Below, piece by piece: positions 61,184-64,000 of a stretch of DNA of 64,000 bases; position 1 is the stretch's first letter; each line of letters starts with the position of its first letter. Made by a program: the position numbers and the translations under genes. The stretch is from DATBHW01 sp035307385. GTDB taxonomy: Bacteria; Chloroflexota; Ktedonobacteria; Ktedonobacterales; DATBGS01. Where the stretch lies: NCBI GenBank assembly GCA_035307385.1, contig DATGID010000023.1, positions 4,724 to 68,723 on the forward strand, given 5' to 3'. Below the pieces are notes generated by a model, which worked only from the letters and a program-made list of their open reading frames with translations, was not told the origin of the DNA and ran no database searches.

Positions 61184-62161
61184 TTATGGGTGCTCTAACA
61201 GGTCTTGCCCGGCGCGCAGTTCCTTTTCATAGCGGGCAAAGCGTGAGGCGACGTGCATGCCTGCCCGCTCATACAGCCGCTGCGCGCCGGTCAGGCTCTG
61301 CCCATCGACGCCCAGCCCGATCTTGCGGATGTCCCGCTGATAGAAGGCGGCAAAGAGGTGATGCAGCAGCGCCAGCCCCAGCCCGCGCTTGCGCCAGGGG
61401 CGCAGCACGGCGAGTTGATTGACCCAGCCCGACCCGTCATCGCGCACCCGGCAGAGCGCCGCGCCTGCCACTTGATCGCCTTCCTGGACAAAAAACCAGA
61501 GAGCAGGGTCAACGGGTTCGTTGAACATGTGCTTCTGCCAGTCCTCGAAGCTGCGGGCCACGTGCCCCCAGTGGTCCTTGAACCCCTCCTCGATGGTCGC
61601 GTAGGCGCAATGCACGTCCTCCGGGCTGCCGTCGCTGATGCGCACGAGGATGCCTTCCGGCCACTCGGCAGCGGGCGGCGGTTCCTGCAACGTAATCTCC
61701 ATGCGGAAGAACACGCGGGCCAGGTCATAGCCGCGCGCTTCCAGCAGGTGGCACGAGGCATTGCTGTTCGCCATCACGTTGTTGACCAGCACCACCCGCG
61801 CGCCATCTGGCTGGGTGGTGAGCATGGCGGCGGCACGCGCTTCCGTCAGGTCAATGACGGTGCTGCCGATGCCCTGACCCTGCCGGGTCGGGTGCACGTA
61901 GCCATCGGCAAAGAGCCGCCCGCCGTCGTCGTCGGTCACGGTGGCATAGCCAGCCAGTTGCCCATCCGGTGCTAGAATCAGCCAGGCGTCGGTGGCAATG
62001 TCCAGGTCTGCCCACCAGCCCAGCACACTGGCGGGTGTCCAGGGGTCAGGCTCGCCTCCTTCGGCAATGTCGAAGTCACGAATCAACCCCAGCACGGCGG
62101 GGATGTCCTCCCCAGTGGGCGGACGCACAGTATAACCTGGGGGTAAGCGGGGATAGATCAT
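61184..62161 (-). CDS. Tandem GNAT N-acetyltransferase
   Basis: The ATG at 62161 has AAGGAGG. The 325-residue protein has two GNAT domains, with VHPTRQGQGIGSTVIDL in the first and LRPWRKRGLGLALLHHLFAA in the second. A C-terminal LYERAGMHVASRFARYEKEL is typical. The plan matches mycothiol-synthase-like tandem GNATs, but no thiol pathway genes are nearby. Confidence 0.88.
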   Translation of the reverse strand: MIYPRLPPGYTVRPPTGEDIPAVLGLIRDFDIAEGGEPDPWTPASVLGWWADLDIATDAWLILAPDGQLAGYATVTDDDGGRLFADGYVHPTRQGQGIGSTVIDLTEARAAAMLTTQPDGARVVLVNNVMANSNASCHLLEARGYDLARVFFRMEITLQEPPPAAEWPEGILVRISDGSPEDVHCAYATIEEGFKDHWGHVARSFEDWQKHMFNEPVDPALWFFVQEGDQVAGAALCRVRDDGSGWVNQLAVLRPWRKRGLGLALLHHLFAAFYQRDIRKIGLGVDGQSLTGAQRLYERAGMHVASRFARYEKELRAGQDLLEHP

Positions 62162-62566
62162 TTTTGTCCTCCTTCGTGTGGCGCGCGGGCATGGAGCGGC
62201 GGCATGGGGGCACACGTGAAGGACATGGGGGTGAGAGATGGATGTTAGTTACACAGCATGCCGGATGATGCCACTGGATACCCGCGCAAACGCAACAGAA
62301 CTCACCTGCCCTGAAGGGCAGGGAGCAAAACGGTGCTGTTTGCTCGCGTGGTACGTCAGTGACGCAAAGACATGTCGGTGAACATCCTTTCTGAACGAAG
62401 CTGCCTCTAGTATAACCTCTGCAATGCGGAAATGCAAGGGTTCATCTGCTGCTCTCTTCTTGGTACGTCGATGGGTTTTCGGCAGTGGGCAAAAATCGCC
62501 GAGCGCCTGTAATGCGGCGGTGTATAACAAAGTGAAGGCACGAAACAGGAAGGAGCACGCGCAGGC
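62162..62566. other. Intergenic region, no gene seen
   Basis: These 405 bases separate two divergent genes. A short hairpin CCTGCCC-TGAA-GGGCAGG lies at 62305-62322, resembling ends of some IS200/IS605-type elements but without other support. A TATAAC box near 62523-62528 could serve the sigma-factor gene. Confidence 0.4.
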
Positions 62567-63799
62567 ATGGGGCCTTCGTTCCCTGAAGAAGAAACGCGCG
62601 ATAGTCAACTGGAGGCGATCTTTCGCGCCCAGGCCGCCGACCTGTATCGCTTCATTTACCGGCAGGTGCGCGAGGCGGCAATTGCCGAAGACCTGACCAG
62701 CGCCGTCTTTCTGCGGGCGCTGCGCTGGCTTCAGCAGAGCCGCAGCCAGGAAAGCGTGAAGGGCTGGCTCTACGCGACGGCGCGCAGCCTGATCGCCGAC
62801 TACTGGCGCGAGCACGTCCAGCTTCCGCTGGTGCCTCTGGAAGCGGCAGAAGACCTGCCCATGCTGGCCGATGCCAGCGAGGCAGAGGTGCAATCCCTTC
62901 AGGCGCGCCTCCAGCGCCTGCTGGACGCCTTGCCCGCACGTGAACGCGATATCCTCACGCTGCGCTATTTCCAGGGCTACAGCGCCGCCGAAATCGGCGA
63001 TATGTTGGGGATGAGCGCCAATTACGTGCGTGTGCTCCAGTTTCGCGCCCTGCGTCGGGCGGCAATCCTCGAGGCTCAGGAAAGGAGCGGTCCAATGACA
63101 TCACCAGCGTTGCCCTACAACGAGCAGGCCCAGCACGTGCTGGCGCTGACCAAAGAGGAGGCGCGCGGCTTCCACCACACCTACATGGGAACCGAACATT
63201 TGCTGCTGGGGCTGCTGCGTGACGGCAGCGCCCCAGCAGCCGCGACCCTCATCCAGAACGGCGTCACGCTGGAAAAGATGCGCGCGGGCATTACGTTCAT
63301 TACCGGACACGCGGCGCAGACCCAGCCGAACTTCACACCGCAAACCACGCCGGGCGCAAGCATGGAAGAGCCAGGGTTCACGCTGCGCACCCAGTATGTG
63401 CTGGTGATGGCAGGCGAAGCAGCCCAGCGCCTGGGGGAACGAGAGATCAGCCCGCAGCATCTGCTGGAGGCCATCCTGCGCGAAGGCCAGGGCGTCGCCG
63501 CCATTCTGCTTCAGGTGTCTGGTGTGCGCTGGCAGCAGGTGGGCGATGCCCTTCAGATCAACGTGACCCCGGACGAGGCAGGCAAACCGATTGCCGTGCC
63601 AGCGCTGCTTCGGCAGGCGCTCCAGCAGTATCCTGACGGACAGCACATCTTCGAGAAGCTGTCCGGCGTCAAGCAGCAGCAGCTTGTGGATTGGGTGACC
63701 AACGCCCAGGGGGAAGACGCCCAAAAACAGGCGGTGGGGAGAATCATCCAGATTCTGCACCAGGCGCACCAGAACTATCAACAGTCCCAACAGTCGTGA
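62567..63799 (+). CDS. ECF-type sigma factor fused to Clp_N repeats and a YdeI-like C-terminus
   Basis: The ATG at 62567 has AAGGAG. The 410-residue protein starts with sigma-70 region 2 (LYRFIYRQVREAAIAEDLTS, WLYATARSLIADYWR) and region 4 (LPARERDILTLRYFQGYSAA, NYVRVLQFRALRR; to about residue 175). A double Clp N-terminal domain follows (EQAQHVLALTKEEARGFHHT, TEHLLLGLLRDG, PQHLLEAILREGQGVA). The last ~50 residues (IFEKLSGVKQQQLVDWVTNA, GRIIQILHQ) match the YdeI/OmdA helical tail. It may tie transcription to a Clp-type substrate signal. Confidence 0.88.
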   Translation: MGPSFPEEETRDSQLEAIFRAQAADLYRFIYRQVREAAIAEDLTSAVFLRALRWLQQSRSQESVKGWLYATARSLIADYWREHVQLPLVPLEAAEDLPMLADASEAEVQSLQARLQRLLDALPARERDILTLRYFQGYSAAEIGDMLGMSANYVRVLQFRALRRAAILEAQERSGPMTSPALPYNEQAQHVLALTKEEARGFHHTYMGTEHLLLGLLRDGSAPAAATLIQNGVTLEKMRAGITFITGHAAQTQPNFTPQTTPGASMEEPGFTLRTQYVLVMAGEAAQRLGEREISPQHLLEAILREGQGVAAILLQVSGVRWQQVGDALQINVTPDEAGKPIAVPALLRQALQQYPDGQHIFEKLSGVKQQQLVDWVTNAQGEDAQKQAVGRIIQILHQAHQNYQQSQQS

Positions 63800-63812
63800 A
63801 AGCCGAGCAATC

Positions 63813-63845
63813 GCATGCAGCGCTGCCCCTGGCGGCGCTGCATGC
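63813..63845. terminator. Bidirectional hairpin between convergent genes
   Basis: An 11-bp perfect stem GCATGCAGCGC/GCGCTGCATGC extends inward with TGCC/GGCG to a 3-base loop. It lies between stops at 63799 and 63852. Confidence 0.75.
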
Positions 63846-63851
63846 TAAACG

Positions 63852-64000
63852 CTAGCCCAATGCCCGCGTGAAGACGACCAGCCGGTCTTCCTCCCACGCC
63901 CGCCGCTCTACCTCTTCCCACAACTGCCGCAGCCGCACGATTTGCAACACAAACAGGTAGTTGTGCGTCAGCCCGCCAATCATCCCCTCTGGCGCGTTGA
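63852..64000 (-). CDS. C-terminal part of an unidentified gene
   Basis: On the minus strand the frame is open from the right edge to TAG at 63854-63852 (about 49 codons). It contains MIGGLTHNYLFVLQIVRLRQ and a charged helix WEEVERRAWEED. The fragment is too short to identify. Confidence 0.55.
   Translation of the reverse strand, partial: NAPEGMIGGLTHNYLFVLQIVRLRQLWEEVERRAWEEDRLVVFTRALG

Noticed and set aside
62305..62322. Possible IS200/IS605-type end hairpin
   Set aside because: The stem is only 7 bp and there is no tnpA or tnpB remnant beside it.
1..64000. tRNA, rRNA or CRISPR array
   Set aside because: No cloverleaf with a T-loop GTTCRA pattern, no rRNA-like segment and no regularly spaced direct repeats were seen.

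Overview
This 64 kb window is bacterial chromosome, GC-rich, with dense genes on both strands. The gene content fits Chloroflexota, most likely class Ktedonobacteria. Supporting signs are zinc-ribbon/single-membrane-span proteins with proline/threonine linkers, seven-span proteins paired with SpoIIE-type phosphatases, Vgb-like propeller lipoproteins, S53 peptidases and many GNAT and methyltransferase genes. This placement is inference from content; there is no rRNA or tRNA in the window to anchor it.

Layout. 1-2053: ABC exporter operon followed by the start of a sensor kinase. 2209-3139: small helical-protein gene behind a structured leader RNA. 3265-6847: propeller lipoprotein, a second lipoprotein, membrane and hypothetical genes. 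6867-9163: histidine kinase and two receivers. 9293-13590: membrane proteins, a methyltransferase and a leaderless YdeI gene. 13700-17067: IS630-family element, an orphan gene and a TnpB-only IS200/IS605-type element. 17162-25068: two membrane-anchored S53 peptidases around GNAT, acyl-CoA synthetase and NAD-epimerase genes. 25304-32586: methyltransferases, SHMT-like enzyme, HEAT protein, MFS exporter, short propeller lipoprotein, GNAT, DUF1906 protein. 32651-33557: second leader RNA and gene. 33662-39987: DMT transporter, GT87, SpoIIE phosphatase and two seven-span proteins. 40040-42240: MerR regulator with a 26-residue, eight-cysteine peptide, then a membrane hydrolase. 42465-51540: monooxygenase-fold genes, lipoprotein, P-loop kinase, amidase, ArsR/MFS pair, F420-type flavoprotein, esterase. 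51746-55671: cupredoxin, UbiB-like kinase, NarL regulator, DUF2752. 55785-57017: antirepressor-like gene behind the third leader RNA. 57021-64000: membrane proteins, a kinase-nucleotidyltransferase fusion, tandem GNAT and a sigma factor fused to Clp_N and YdeI-like domains.

The most unusual signal is a structured 5' leader present three times (about 3103-2806 minus, 32686-32945 plus, 56982-56748 minus). Each copy has a TTGACA promoter, a first hairpin, a second hairpin of shared shape but different sequence, and a long-range helix whose 3' strand is AGGAGATGGC or its equivalent. In two copies that strand carries a start codon in frame with the gene. Two of the downstream proteins appear paralogous; the third is a phage-antirepressor-like protein. 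Other points of interest are two genes broken by one in-frame TAG each, a 19-bp motif repeated in three divergent intergenic regions, and a MerR/mini-metallothionein module with a textbook 19-bp-spacer promoter.
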